Assembly: GCA_013817115.1 (NCBI GenBank)
Contig: JACDDG010000131.1
Coordinates: 1-6,714 of the forward strand
Origin: Parachlamydiaceae bacterium
GTDB taxonomy: Bacteria; Chlamydiota; Chlamydiia; Chlamydiales; Parachlamydiaceae
Direction of reading: 5' to 3'
Length of the DNA stretch: 6,714 bases
Below the pieces are notes generated by a model. The model saw only the letters and a list, made by a program, of their open reading frames with translations. It was not told the origin of the DNA and ran no database searches. Below, in pieces: positions 1-6,610 of this stretch; position 1 is the first letter of the stretch; each line of letters starts with the position of its first letter. The position numbers and the translations under genes were made by a program.

Positions 1-160
1 GTTCTATCCCCCGGTAGGGGGAACTGTTAATAGCCCCGGGTGCAGCGATAGCGGAACCCGGGGTTCGGATCATTGCAAAACGTGCGCCCCGGTAGGGTCG
101 CGAGATAGCTACCAAACTCCGCTTTTTGCTTGATGCGGGTGAGGCGATACCCTCGGTTAT
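1..160. repeat. G+C-rich, hairpin-rich non-coding region, probable dispersed repeat
   Basis: This stretch is far richer in G+C than the rest of the window and contains several potential stem-loops. The 11-mer CCCCGGTAGGG occurs twice, at 9-19 and 87-97. In the first copy CCCC (9-12) can pair with GGGG (17-20) around GGTA, and the outer GTTC (1-4) can pair with GAAC (21-24). A strong hairpin lies at 32-65, and GAGG (141-144) can pair with CCTC (151-154). I recognise no rRNA, tRNA or protein domain. A 57-codon minus-strand frame crosses it (27-200) but looks like a chance translation of the hairpins. The composition shift and stacked hairpins suggest a REP-like or mobile repeat unit. It lies at the window edge, so its true extent is unknown. 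Confidence 0.5.
32..65. repeat. Strong inverted repeat (stem-loop)
   Basis: CCCCGGGT (34-41) is perfectly complementary to ACCCGGGG (56-63). The stem can be extended outward by a G-T wobble (33/64) and an A-T pair (32/65). The loop can fold further, with GC (45-46) pairing with GC (51-52) around a GATA tetraloop. No T tract follows on either strand, so it does not read as an intrinsic terminator. It is better described as the core hairpin of the surrounding G+C-rich repeat. Confidence 0.6.
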
Positions 161-217
161 TATAAGTCAACCCTTCAGCAGGAATTATTGATACCGTCAT
201 TTGCTAGTTGCTTTACT

Positions 218-351
218 TCAATATATATCCTTTAACTTCCAAGGCAGTGTTTTAGGGAAATCCGGCTTGATTTTACTTGTAAATTCCAACAAAGCCTTTT
301 CACGTGCTATCTCATACGCGCTTTCAAGAACACGATTTAATTTTTTTTTTT
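218..351 (-). pseudogene. Out-of-frame C-terminal third of the DUF29 protein
   Basis: If the A tract at 341-351 is read as 10 bases instead of 11, the DUF29 frame continues through LNRVLESAYEIAREKALLEF and on to DFPKTLPWKLKDIY, then stops at TGA (218-220). This is the expected DUF29 ending: an AY-x-x-AR-x-x-A helix, then an FP...PW segment about 10 residues before the C-terminus. The joined product is 153 residues from the GTG start, the normal family length, and the spliced interval is an exact number of codons. The segment therefore belongs to the 324-680 gene. The break is a homopolymer frameshift that could be a mutation, a transcriptional slippage site or a sequencing error. Confidence 0.8.
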
Positions 352-680
352 AAACTCGGGCTGTCCTCTAATAAAAGCCTAATTTCAATCTTAGAATTTT
401 CAATGGAAGTCATCCATGAATTTGAATTTTCCTGCCAACCAGGGGCATAATTAATTTTCAATAAATGCTGAAGTATAATAATGAGATAACTTTTCAAAGC
501 CCTTTTGTCAGATTTTCCCAAAGATTCAATCTCCTCTCTCAAATGCTCTATATCTAAATTTTCATATTTGCCTTCTTTCAATAATTCTGCCTGCTCTTCT
601 GTCCATTTATAAAAATCTTTTTCGTAAAGAGAATCATCGGCTAAATTTGTATGAACTACAAGTGATCTTTTTTGTGGCAC
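324..680 (-). CDS. DUF29 family protein, frame cut short at an A11 tract
   Basis: This 118-codon frame encodes a DUF29-type protein, a small mostly helical family of unknown function. Diagnostic stretches are LYEKDFYKWTEEQAELL (about residues 18-34), a LDIEHLREEIESLG segment (about 42-55), the SYLIIILQHLLKI helix (about 64-76) and a W-containing segment leading to SPSLKKK. Family members run to about 150 residues. Here the frame ends abruptly after SLKKKIKSCS, just past 11 consecutive A (341-351), and the missing family C-terminus follows in another frame (218-340). The assigned start is a GTG (678-680) without a convincing Shine-Dalgarno. A better-placed ATG with a strong Shine-Dalgarno lies at 737-739 but is out of frame. 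The gene is 70 bp downstream of recB on the same strand and may be cotranscribed. Family assignment is confident; whether the gene works as written is not. Confidence 0.8.
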   Translation of the reverse strand: MPQKRSLVVHTNLADDSLYEKDFYKWTEEQAELLKEGKYENLDIEHLREEIESLGKSDKRALKSYLIIILQHLLKINYAPGWQENSNSWMTSIENSKIEIRLLLEDSPSLKKKIKSCS

Positions 681-703
681 AGTACGAATAGTGCTATTTG
701 AAT

Positions 704-750
704 CTATCCTCTTAGTATTTTTTTTATTTTATTTAACATTTTCCCACCTT
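704..750 (-). promoter_or_regulatory. Strong Shine-Dalgarno and ATG upstream of DUF29, out of frame at an A8 tract
   Basis: Directly after the recB stop codon the minus strand reads AAGGTGGG (750-743), then AAA and an ATG (739-737), about 7 bases from the AGG core. This is the best ribosome-binding site near the DUF29 gene. The ATG opens an 11-residue frame (MLNKIKKILRG) that ends at 704 after eight A (718-725). With one more A in that run it would continue in frame into the GTG start at 680, adding 20 residues. This may be the original DUF29 start with a second homopolymer frameshift, a translated leader, or coincidence. The site overlaps the recB end closely enough to suggest translational coupling. 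Confidence 0.45.
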
Positions 751-3700
751 TTATACGCATAGTACATTTTCGTATTTGAGATTGTCAAGACGTGTAATCC
801 CTCCAGCTCCTTCAGCATTAAGGCCACGCAAAAACACATAAAAGACTCCCCCAAACAGCTCCTCAAATGGACGGCCATCTATTAACTTTAGATAACGTTC
901 TAGCGCTTCCTTATAGATCCTTGCCTGCAAATGATAATCGTGATTGCGCATTGCTTGCTGCATAGAAGATTCACTATAATGACTTTCATCAGGGCCTAGC
1001 CAATTACTCTTCCAATCTAAAATGCAAAACTTACCGTCAAACTCAAAAATTAAATCGATCACTCCTTTTAAAAATCCAGGTCGATCCTCAAATTCTGAAT
1101 GAAACGATTGAGTCGCTGCATATAAAAACTCATGCTCTCTATAGCATCGGTCGTCTGAAAGATCATTTAAAGAAAAAGAAGTTGCTCCAATAGATAAAGG
1201 TGCTGTTAATGCATCATATAAAATGTCTGCAATCACTTCTCTCCAAACCTTAAAAGATGTTCTCGCAATATTTTTATCCACAAAAGCAAGTAGCTGAATA
1301 CTACGCTTGCCATAGGAGGCCAAATTAAACGGTATTAATTCTAAAAGAGTATGTAGCAATGTCCCTGTAGAACTCCCTGCAGGCAAAGTATGCGCCGATT
1401 TATCAGAAAAATTGTAATCACTAGGGGGTCGCACATCGCCAAAAACCGGCACAACTGATTGGGTATGCTGAGTTTGTGAAGATCTTTTGGATAACGCAGT
1501 AAAAGAATGCATATAATAGGGTGCGCCCGGAATTACAGCTAATTGTACTCCTCGCAAAATCAATTCGCTTTCGACAGAGAGCAAACTATTCCCTTTCACC
1601 CACTTCTGAATCTCATCTGGACCTGAGAGGGTGATGGCAAATTCCTTCCTAAGCTTACGGATCATTTCAAATGAAGTCTCTGAATTCAAAAGAGGTATAC
1701 GCGCATAGAGTTCTTCAAAAGGAATTTGAGGTTGACCCATCATAGCCAAATACAATTCCATCGGCGAGGCAACTCCTGGCTCACAAGCCTTTCCAGAGCC
1801 TTCAATAAAAAACGGGATATAGAGTCTTTGTTTTGCCCGAGTAAAGGCTACATAAAGCTGTCTAATTTTTTCGGCATCGAGCTCTAAAAGATATTTTACA
1901 TATCTAGGATCCTCTTCGTTCTCTACAGGAGTAAGTAAGGGGGGCAAATAATCTTGAATTATAGGAATAAAAACCGAAGGTTTTCGTGCACGCCTGATGA
2001 CACCTAAAGCAAAAACAATCTCGAACTCTAGCCCTTTGCTTGAGTGAATCGTTAGAATGCGCACGCCTTCTTTTTCGGGATTGCTGCGTTGCTTGACACA
2101 TTGGTCACCATCCTCTTCACTTTGAATTAGATCATCTAAAGTACGAATAAGACGAACAGGAGGCAACCTTTCTGCCATCTCTTTTTCAATCAAGAATTCG
2201 GCAATCTGCTGCATTCCATGATAAAGATCTAATCCTCCTTCGCGCAGCAACAAACTTTCCCCAACGGTTTCACCTGAACTCACCCAAGAACTCACTAAAA
2301 AAGCATTGTAAAAAGCCGAGAATCCGTGGTCCCGCCATATGCGTCGCAAAATCAGACCTTTAGCGATCAATGCTTCCAAAGCGTAAGGATCTGTCAACGT
2401 AAGCATTTCTTGCTGAGACCACCCCAGAAAAGGTCCTGCTAATGCAATTTTTAAAGAACTTTCCTTTTGTGGATTAATGATAGCTTGAAGAAGCTCTTTC
2501 ATCGCTCCAAAAGCCAACGTTTCGACAAGGCTTTCAGCTCGTTGGACCACAAAAGGAATCTCCATTCGGCGCAAATGCACACCCAGGCGAGCTGCTTGAA
2601 AACGATCGGCCACCAAAACAGCACTATTACTTAAGGTTACACCTTGAGCTTGCAACAGTTGAATTTCATGAGTAATAAAAGGAAGAAAGTAGCACTCTTC
2701 TGCCTCTGCAAGTTTTTTTGTCTGTGAACCATTCCCATGAGGAGCAAAAAAGTGAATCACACCCCGATTATCATCAAAAAACTTAACCGCCACTTTGCCC
2801 CCACTCTTCACAGGGCGATAAGGCAGAGTTTCTTGTAGATGCGGCAGTGCAATTAGCCCGGGAGCCACCTCAGAACTAAAGAGCAAGTTCAATGCATTTA
2901 CAAGAGGCTCAGTTGAGCGATAATTAGTTTCTAAAGAGGCTCGACATTGATCTCCTAAAGCATTCCCAGCAGCAATATATGTATAGATGTCGGCTTGTCG
3001 AAAACCATAAATTGATTGCTTAGGATCACCCACCAAATATAACCGACCTGGAGTATGATTATGATCCTCAGGCAAAAAAATTGTCTTGAAAATTTTCCAT
3101 TGAACCGGATCAGTATCCTGAAATTCATCTATGATTGCAGTAGTAAATCGTTGACGAACTTTAGCAGCAAAAAGAGGATTCTGAACAGCTCTATCCATAC
3201 AAGTTAAAAGATCATCAAATCCGATGATCTCTTTACGCGTCAAATAAGCCTGCACCAATTCTTTACACTTGAAAGCTATAACAGCCAGTATGAAATCGGG
3301 ATTTCGGGCTTTCTTTACACAAGGTGCCAAGGCAGTAGTAAGCATTGGAATCATTTCAGGATAAAACAATAAATCTGAACTTGGAAGCAGCTTTTTTTTG
3401 CCTAAATTAGACGGAGCTAATGCTTCAGCAAAATAAAGGCCATCGGCAATGAGTATATCGAAGTCAGCAAGATCCCATGAATCTTTGTCAAAAAGCGCTG
3501 CAAACTTCTCAATTTTGGCGACATGTTCTTCCTTAGGTTTTTTTTGTAGATTGCAGATACCATTAAATGAAGGAGCTTGCACCAAAAAGTCGTCCATTAT
3601 GCGCTGAGGAATAGGTCTAAGGTCGTGCTTTAGGGAAGCCATACCAATACAAAACTTTTGCAGATGCTCGTGTAATGTGGGAACTTGAGCAATTGCAATG

Positions 3701-4335
3701 CCTTTTGTCATTAGATGATAAAGTTCTTTTTCGAGGCCCTCAAGCCCTTTGCAATGATTTATAAGTATTTTTAATTGGCCGTAGCTCACTAAATCTTCTG
3801 AGAGTCCGGTTCGAAAAAAATCTCTTATTAAACGAGTATATAATGAAGGAGGAATTCCCTTTTCCTTTTCTGCATCTCCCTCCCCTATCGAAGCACTTAC
3901 ATCTGCTTCAAAGACATATTCTTTTAGCATTCGATGACAAAATCCGTGAATCGTAAATACAGGGGCTTGTTCAAAACAAGCCAACGCATTTTCAAGCTGA
4001 CGTTTGGCATAAAGTTGACTCGACTCCTCTTGTTCAAGCAAAGCAATCAAGTAGTCAGGTGCGTCATCAATTTGACAGGAATAAAGAATAGCCAATGCAT
4101 ACTGGATACTTTGTCGTATGCGAGATTTTAAGTCAGCGGTAGCAGCTTTAGTGAAAGTCACGACTAAGATGTTTTCAAGGGTACAGGGAGTATTTTCATC
4201 TATCAAAAGCCTTACAACTATATTTTCTATGGAATATGTCTTACCTGTGCCGGCTGAGGCTTCTAAAACATAGCTGGAATGAATATTTTGGCTGCGTTCT
4301 AAGACTTGAAAAGGCTGAATTGTCATCGTAGTCAT
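751..4335 (-). CDS. recB: RecB, helicase-nuclease subunit of the RecBCD complex (exonuclease V)
   Basis: RecB provides the 3'-5' SF1A helicase and the only nuclease site of RecBCD, which processes double-strand ends in the cytoplasm and loads RecA. All motifs are present in 1194 residues (E. coli RecB has 1180). Walker A is ASAGTGKT (26-33) and motif Ia is TFTKAATADLKSR (60-72). The TIHGFCH box is at 128-134, motif II IIDEFQDTDP at 401-410, motif III LVGDPKQSIYGFRQAD at 434-449 and motif IV LETNYRS at 468-474. Motif V TIHSSKGLEFE is at 762-772 and motif VI QLYVAFTRAKQRL at 826-838. The C-terminal nuclease has H995 (GTLLH), D1094 (GVIDL), D1107 and K1109 (DWKSNWLG), YHLQ (1134-1137) and FYVFLRG (1165-1171). 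The start must be Met1 or Met4, because an in-frame TGA lies one codon before Met1; a weak GGTGA precedes it. No recC or recD is in the window. The frame stays intact through two 8-T tracts. Confidence 0.97.
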   Translation of the reverse strand: MTTMTIQPFQVLERSQNIHSSYVLEASAGTGKTYSIENIVVRLLIDENTPCTLENILVVTFTKAATADLKSRIRQSIQYALAILYSCQIDDAPDYLIALLEQEESSQLYAKRQLENALACFEQAPVFTIHGFCHRMLKEYVFEADVSASIGEGDAEKEKGIPPSLYTRLIRDFFRTGLSEDLVSYGQLKILINHCKGLEGLEKELYHLMTKGIAIAQVPTLHEHLQKFCIGMASLKHDLRPIPQRIMDDFLVQAPSFNGICNLQKKPKEEHVAKIEKFAALFDKDSWDLADFDILIADGLYFAEALAPSNLGKKKLLPSSDLLFYPEMIPMLTTALAPCVKKARNPDFILAVIAFKCKELVQAYLTRKEIIGFDDLLTCMDRAVQNPLFAAKVRQRFTTAIIDEFQDTDPVQWKIFKTIFLPEDHNHTPGRLYLVGDPKQSIYGFRQADIYTYIAAGNALGDQCRASLETNYRSTEPLVNALNLLFSSEVAPGLIALPHLQETLPYRPVKSGGKVAVKFFDDNRGVIHFFAPHGNGSQTKKLAEAEECYFLPFITHEIQLLQAQGVTLSNSAVLVADRFQAARLGVHLRRMEIPFVVQRAESLVETLAFGAMKELLQAIINPQKESSLKIALAGPFLGWSQQEMLTLTDPYALEALIAKGLILRRIWRDHGFSAFYNAFLVSSWVSSGETVGESLLLREGGLDLYHGMQQIAEFLIEKEMAERLPPVRLIRTLDDLIQSEEDGDQCVKQRSNPEKEGVRILTIHSSKGLEFEIVFALGVIRRARKPSVFIPIIQDYLPPLLTPVENEEDPRYVKYLLELDAEKIRQLYVAFTRAKQRLYIPFFIEGSGKACEPGVASPMELYLAMMGQPQIPFEELYARIPLLNSETSFEMIRKLRKEFAITLSGPDEIQKWVKGNSLLSVESELILRGVQLAVIPGAPYYMHSFTALSKRSSQTQHTQSVVPVFGDVRPPSDYNFSDKSAHTLPAGSSTGTLLHTLLELIPFNLASYGKRSIQLLAFVDKNIARTSFKVWREVIADILYDALTAPLSIGATSFSLNDLSDDRCYREHEFLYAATQSFHSEFEDRPGFLKGVIDLIFEFDGKFCILDWKSNWLGPDESHYSESSMQQAMRNHDYHLQARIYKEALERYLKLIDGRPFEELFGGVFYVFLRGLNAEGAGGITRLDNLKYENVLCV

Positions 4336-4362
4336 TGGTCACCATGGTTGATAATCGACATT

Positions 4363-4371
4363 ATTGTACCA
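4363..4371 (-). promoter_or_regulatory. Candidate extended -10 promoter for recB
   Basis: On the minus strand TGGTACAAT (4371-4363) matches an extended -10 element (TGn plus TACAAT, one mismatch to TATAAT). Its 3' edge is 27 bases from the recB ATG, implying a leader of about 20 bases. There is no good -35 at the usual spacing, although extended -10 promoters can do without one. The rest of the 4336-4585 spacer holds only a small 6-bp hairpin (4433-4448), an 8-T run (4459-4466) and AT-rich sequence with no recognisable gene. This is a motif match only. Confidence 0.3.
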
Positions 4372-4585
4372 AAAGTTAGCGATCAACGTTAGGGGTAAGT
4401 GTATTTAGGTTGATAAGAAATTACGAATTTTTAAAGCAGAGATGCTTTTATGCATAAGTTTTTTTTGACAAATTCTGCCCTCTCACTGTGTTCTTTATAA
4501 TCTCAGTGTTTGTAAAATAAATTACATCTTATGTCAGAGATATTTACGAAAAATACTCAAAGAACAAATCTTTCGAAATGTTGAT

Positions 4586-6319
4586 CTATAAATTTACAAC
4601 CACAGGCTTGGCGAGATACTCTTTTAACAATTGACGGATATTTTTATTTTCAACTAAATCAAGAACGCTTAGTTCCTTACCCTTAAGGACGATGGTTGCC
4701 CCGACATCTGCTCCGGCTTCTAAAAGTGCATTTATTATGGAATAAGAATTCCCCTTAGAAAGATTCCAAAGCAAGGGGGTCCACCCTTCACTTGATCGAG
4801 CATCAATATTGAATCCATGATTTACAAACATAGGAACCATTTCAGTTTTTACTAGGCATTGCCAGCATTCGAATTGAAGAACATCATCAAATTCGGGAGC
4901 TAAGATTTTATTCTGACTCAATAAATGTTCTACAAAATCGGTTGAACCGCTTTTGATAGCACGTATAAAGTGATTTTTCTTTTCTTGAATGCATAAAGGA
5001 TTTACAGTATTATCATTGAAAAGTATATCAGTTAAAGTTTTAAATATAAAAAGAGCGGTAGCATCATCATATTTGAGATCATTATATTTGCATATATAGT
5101 CCCAAAGTGTCTTTCCCTGACCATCGAACTTAAATGGAGCTGTCGGGAACTCATTAATTACTTCTTGTAGGAGAGTTGGATTAGAAGCAATATATTTTAT
5201 AACACCACTAAATGGAAATAAATTTCCAAATTCAGCAATAGCTAAGTTATTTATTGCCCAGGTGGCTCTCGCCCGTTCATATTTGTTTAAGTACATCATT
5301 GTTGGAATAACAGTCAATGTAAAAGCCAATGGAACCAATTGGGAGCTCGTCGTAACAGTTAATGTGGCCAGTGCAATTAGAGAAATAACCCCTACAGATA
5401 ATGTGCGACCATAAATAGTAGAACCATTAACTTGAAAAGCGTTACTCCAACCTCCGATTCGAACTGCAGGCTTCCAAAAAACAAATGAGGATGGATTTTC
5501 AGGATCAAGCTTAAACGGGAATTTAACTGGTAGATTGCCTTGCTCTAAAACTCGTCTAATAGAAGGTTTATCAATAAGGAAATCACCTAAAGAATACATC
5601 CTATCCATACTTTGTTCTGCCGAATCACTTTTTACACAAACGATATCGTTTCCTAGCGGCAATTTAGCTCCGTATTTAAGCAAAAAACAAACTTGAGATA
5701 AATTATTCTGGGCTATCGCTTCTAACAACAAAGTTTGTCCATCATTATTCGCTAAATCTAGATTGAAACCTTTTTGAATAAAAAGGTTTGCAAGATCTGC
5801 ATTTTTATGATCCATTACATTTGACCACAACTTCCTAATCATGACATCAGATAAATCGTTTAAATCTATGCAATTTTTTTCTATCGCATGCGCCATTGGG
5901 CTACAACAATTTAACTCATCTTTTACGAGTGAGGGCAAAAGATTATGATTTATTTCATTTTTTCGAAAAGTTCCCTTCTCAATGATTGCCTTTACGATAT
6001 CCCCGAATTTTCTTTTCTTTTTCACTTGACTACAACTTAAGAAGTTAGCTAAAACTACTTCTGTCAACTTGCGAGCAGATGAAGAATTTTTAAAATGATC
6101 ATGAGAAAACAACTCTCTAACAACCAAAAGAGATTTTGAAGCAAAGTTCATAGCTTCAGATGGAATATCTTTAGAATTTTTAAATATTTGAACTGCTAGA
6201 TGATTTAATACCCTTGAAGTCCGCCATTTTTCTAACATTTTTGGTAAAGGAATTTTGTAACTTACAGCAATTATAGCTGGAACAGCCCACAAAAACGATA
6301 CATTCAAGGTAAAAGGCAT
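4586..6319 (-). CDS. Two-module ankyrin-repeat protein with hydrophobic hairpins, candidate Inc-like host-interaction protein
   Basis: This is the uninterrupted frame, 577 codons from the ATG at 6317-6319; the gene very probably starts further upstream at 6476. I recognise no named orthologue. Ankyrin-like blocks lie at about 170-220 (GFNLDLANNDGQTLL, then FLLKYGAKL) and 490-540 (GFNIDARSSEGWTPLL, then ALLEAGADV). A double hydrophobic segment lies at about 307-344 (VGVISLIALATLTV, a short polar turn, then LVPLAFTLTVIPTMMYL). The first 22 residues are the second half of another such hairpin, so this ATG cuts through a membrane segment. The remainder is helical and Lys/Asn-rich. Ankyrin repeats mediate protein-protein contacts, and two-lobed hydrophobic hairpins are typical of chlamydial Inc proteins, so insertion in an inclusion or host membrane is a reasonable inference. 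No signal peptide is seen. No intrinsic terminator follows. The frame is real; the function is inferred. Confidence 0.85.
   Translation of the reverse strand: MPFTLNVSFLWAVPAIIAVSYKIPLPKMLEKWRTSRVLNHLAVQIFKNSKDIPSEAMNFASKSLLVVRELFSHDHFKNSSSARKLTEVVLANFLSCSQVKKKRKFGDIVKAIIEKGTFRKNEINHNLLPSLVKDELNCCSPMAHAIEKNCIDLNDLSDVMIRKLWSNVMDHKNADLANLFIQKGFNLDLANNDGQTLLLEAIAQNNLSQVCFLLKYGAKLPLGNDIVCVKSDSAEQSMDRMYSLGDFLIDKPSIRRVLEQGNLPVKFPFKLDPENPSSFVFWKPAVRIGGWSNAFQVNGSTIYGRTLSVGVISLIALATLTVTTSSQLVPLAFTLTVIPTMMYLNKYERARATWAINNLAIAEFGNLFPFSGVIKYIASNPTLLQEVINEFPTAPFKFDGQGKTLWDYICKYNDLKYDDATALFIFKTLTDILFNDNTVNPLCIQEKKNHFIRAIKSGSTDFVEHLLSQNKILAPEFDDVLQFECWQCLVKTEMVPMFVNHGFNIDARSSEGWTPLLWNLSKGNSYSIINALLEAGADVGATIVLKGKELSVLDLVENKNIRQLLKEYLAKPVVVNL
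5288..5401 (-). other. Hydrophobic hairpin 2 (membrane segment of module 2)
   Basis: Residues 307-344 of the 577-codon frame form two hydrophobic lobes, VGVISLIALATLTV and LVPLAFTLTVIPTMMYL, joined by the short polar turn TTSSQ. They are flanked by the basic, charged segment NKYERARAT. The length and bilobed form resemble the transmembrane pair of chlamydial Inc proteins. The position corresponds to hairpin 1 in the other module. Confidence 0.6.
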
Positions 6320-6367
6320 GACAATACAAGCTAATGCTGTGAAAGCAACTGATCGAATTAATATAAT
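6254..6367 (-). other. Hydrophobic hairpin 1 (membrane segment of module 1)
   Basis: This stretch encodes about 38 residues in two hydrophobic lobes, ILIRSVAFTALACIV then MPFTLNVSFLWAVPAIIAVSY. It straddles the ATG at 6319, so translation from that ATG would keep only the second lobe. A start inside a membrane hairpin is unlikely, which supports the upstream start at 6476. Confidence 0.6.
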
Positions 6368-6476
6368 ATCTTTATCAACTTTAAAATTTGGACTATTTTC
6401 TTGATTAATTGAAGAAGAATAGTCAAGAGCAGGTCGCCAAATGCAAAAGGCATTAAAAAAAAACAGATTGGACCAT
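6320..6476 (-). pseudogene. Upstream coding segment of the ankyrin protein, split by a T9 tract
   Basis: The frame of the 4586-6319 gene stays open upstream to a TAA at 6488-6490 but has no ATG there. An ATG at 6474-6476 with a Shine-Dalgarno AAGGA eight bases upstream is in a different frame and stops at once after a run of nine T (6463-6455). Removing one T joins the two exactly, giving 52 extra residues and a 629-residue protein. The added part begins MVQSVFFNAFCIWRPALDYS and carries DIILIRSVAFTALACIV, the missing first lobe of the N-terminal hydrophobic hairpin. It also supplies WRPA, which matches WKPA of the second module. This agreement with the downstream duplicate is strong evidence that the segment is, or recently was, part of the gene. 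Confidence 0.75.
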
Positions 6477-6484
6477 ACAGAAAT

Positions 6485-6507
6485 TCCTTACAAAGTATAA
6501 TATTATA
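6485..6507 (-). promoter_or_regulatory. Candidate -10 box and Shine-Dalgarno of the ankyrin gene
   Basis: On the minus strand a perfect TATAAT (6507-6502) is followed by AAGGA (6489-6485), which stands eight bases before the ATG at 6476. A start around 6495 would give a leader of about 20 bases. No good -35 is found at 16-18 bp spacing, and the area is AT-rich, so chance matches are common. The -10 sits inside a 12-bp palindrome (6496-6507). The ribosome-binding site is the more reliable part and decides in favour of the upstream start. Confidence 0.45.
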
Positions 6508-6541
6508 TCCATGAATACATTTTAAATGTTATTATAAAAGC

Positions 6542-6557
6542 AACTTGAAGTCAAGTT
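6542..6557. promoter_or_regulatory. Perfect 7+2+7 dyad upstream of the ankyrin gene promoter
   Basis: AACTTGA (6542-6548), AG, TCAAGTT (6551-6557) forms a perfect inverted repeat with 7-bp arms. Its near edge lies 35 bp upstream of the candidate -10 box. The short spacer suits binding by a dimeric regulator better than an RNA hairpin. No regulator gene is in the window, so the operator role is only a possibility. Confidence 0.25.
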
Positions 6558-6610
6558 TATTAAACTCAATTATAATCACCTGAAAATTTCAAGATATGAT
6601 TAATCGAAAC

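Larger units (their letters stand above)
4586..6476 (-). repeat. Protein-level tandem duplication within the ankyrin gene
   Basis: Counting residues from Met at 6319, the second half repeats the first with an almost fixed offset of 318. EKWRTSRVLNHLA (30-42) aligns without gaps to ERARATWAINNLA (348-360). GFNLD (184-188) aligns to GFNID (502-506), and the GQTLL/GWTPLL ankyrin cores follow at the same spacing. Near the ends SIRRVLEQ (253-260) matches NIRQLLKE. Upstream, IWRPAL in the out-of-frame 5' segment matches FWKPAV (281-286) at an offset of about 321. Each module is W-[RK]-P-A, hydrophobic hairpin, helical stretch, ankyrin block. Module 1 spans about 5536-6476 and module 2 about 4586-5510. 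The copies are too diverged for a DNA repeat, so the duplication is old. Confidence 0.75.

Noticed and set aside
61..75. GGTTCGGATC resembling a tRNA T-loop
   Set aside because: No acceptor, D or anticodon stems can be built around it; it is part of the hairpin region.
27..200. 57-codon minus-strand frame (ATG at 198-200) across the G+C-rich block
   Set aside because: Half of it is translated hairpin sequence (NPGFRYRCTRGY near its end). It has no good ribosome-binding site and no recognisable domain, so it is probably a chance frame in a repeat.
1904..2101. 65-codon minus-strand frame inside recB
   Set aside because: It lies entirely within recB in another frame; recB's helicase motifs V and VI across this stretch explain the sequence.
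3934..4131. 65-codon plus-strand frame opposite recB
   Set aside because: It is antisense to the conserved N-terminal helicase region of recB, with no domain of its own.
4433..4448. Small hairpin AAAGCA-GAGA-TGCTTT as a terminator for the ankyrin gene
   Set aside because: The stem is only 6 bp and A/T-rich, it is followed by an A run rather than a T run on the minus strand, and it lies about 140 bp past the stop codon.
4465..4501. Plus-strand TTGACA (4465-4470) and TATAAT (4496-4501) as a promoter
   Set aside because: The spacing is 25 bp instead of about 17, and no plus-strand gene follows.
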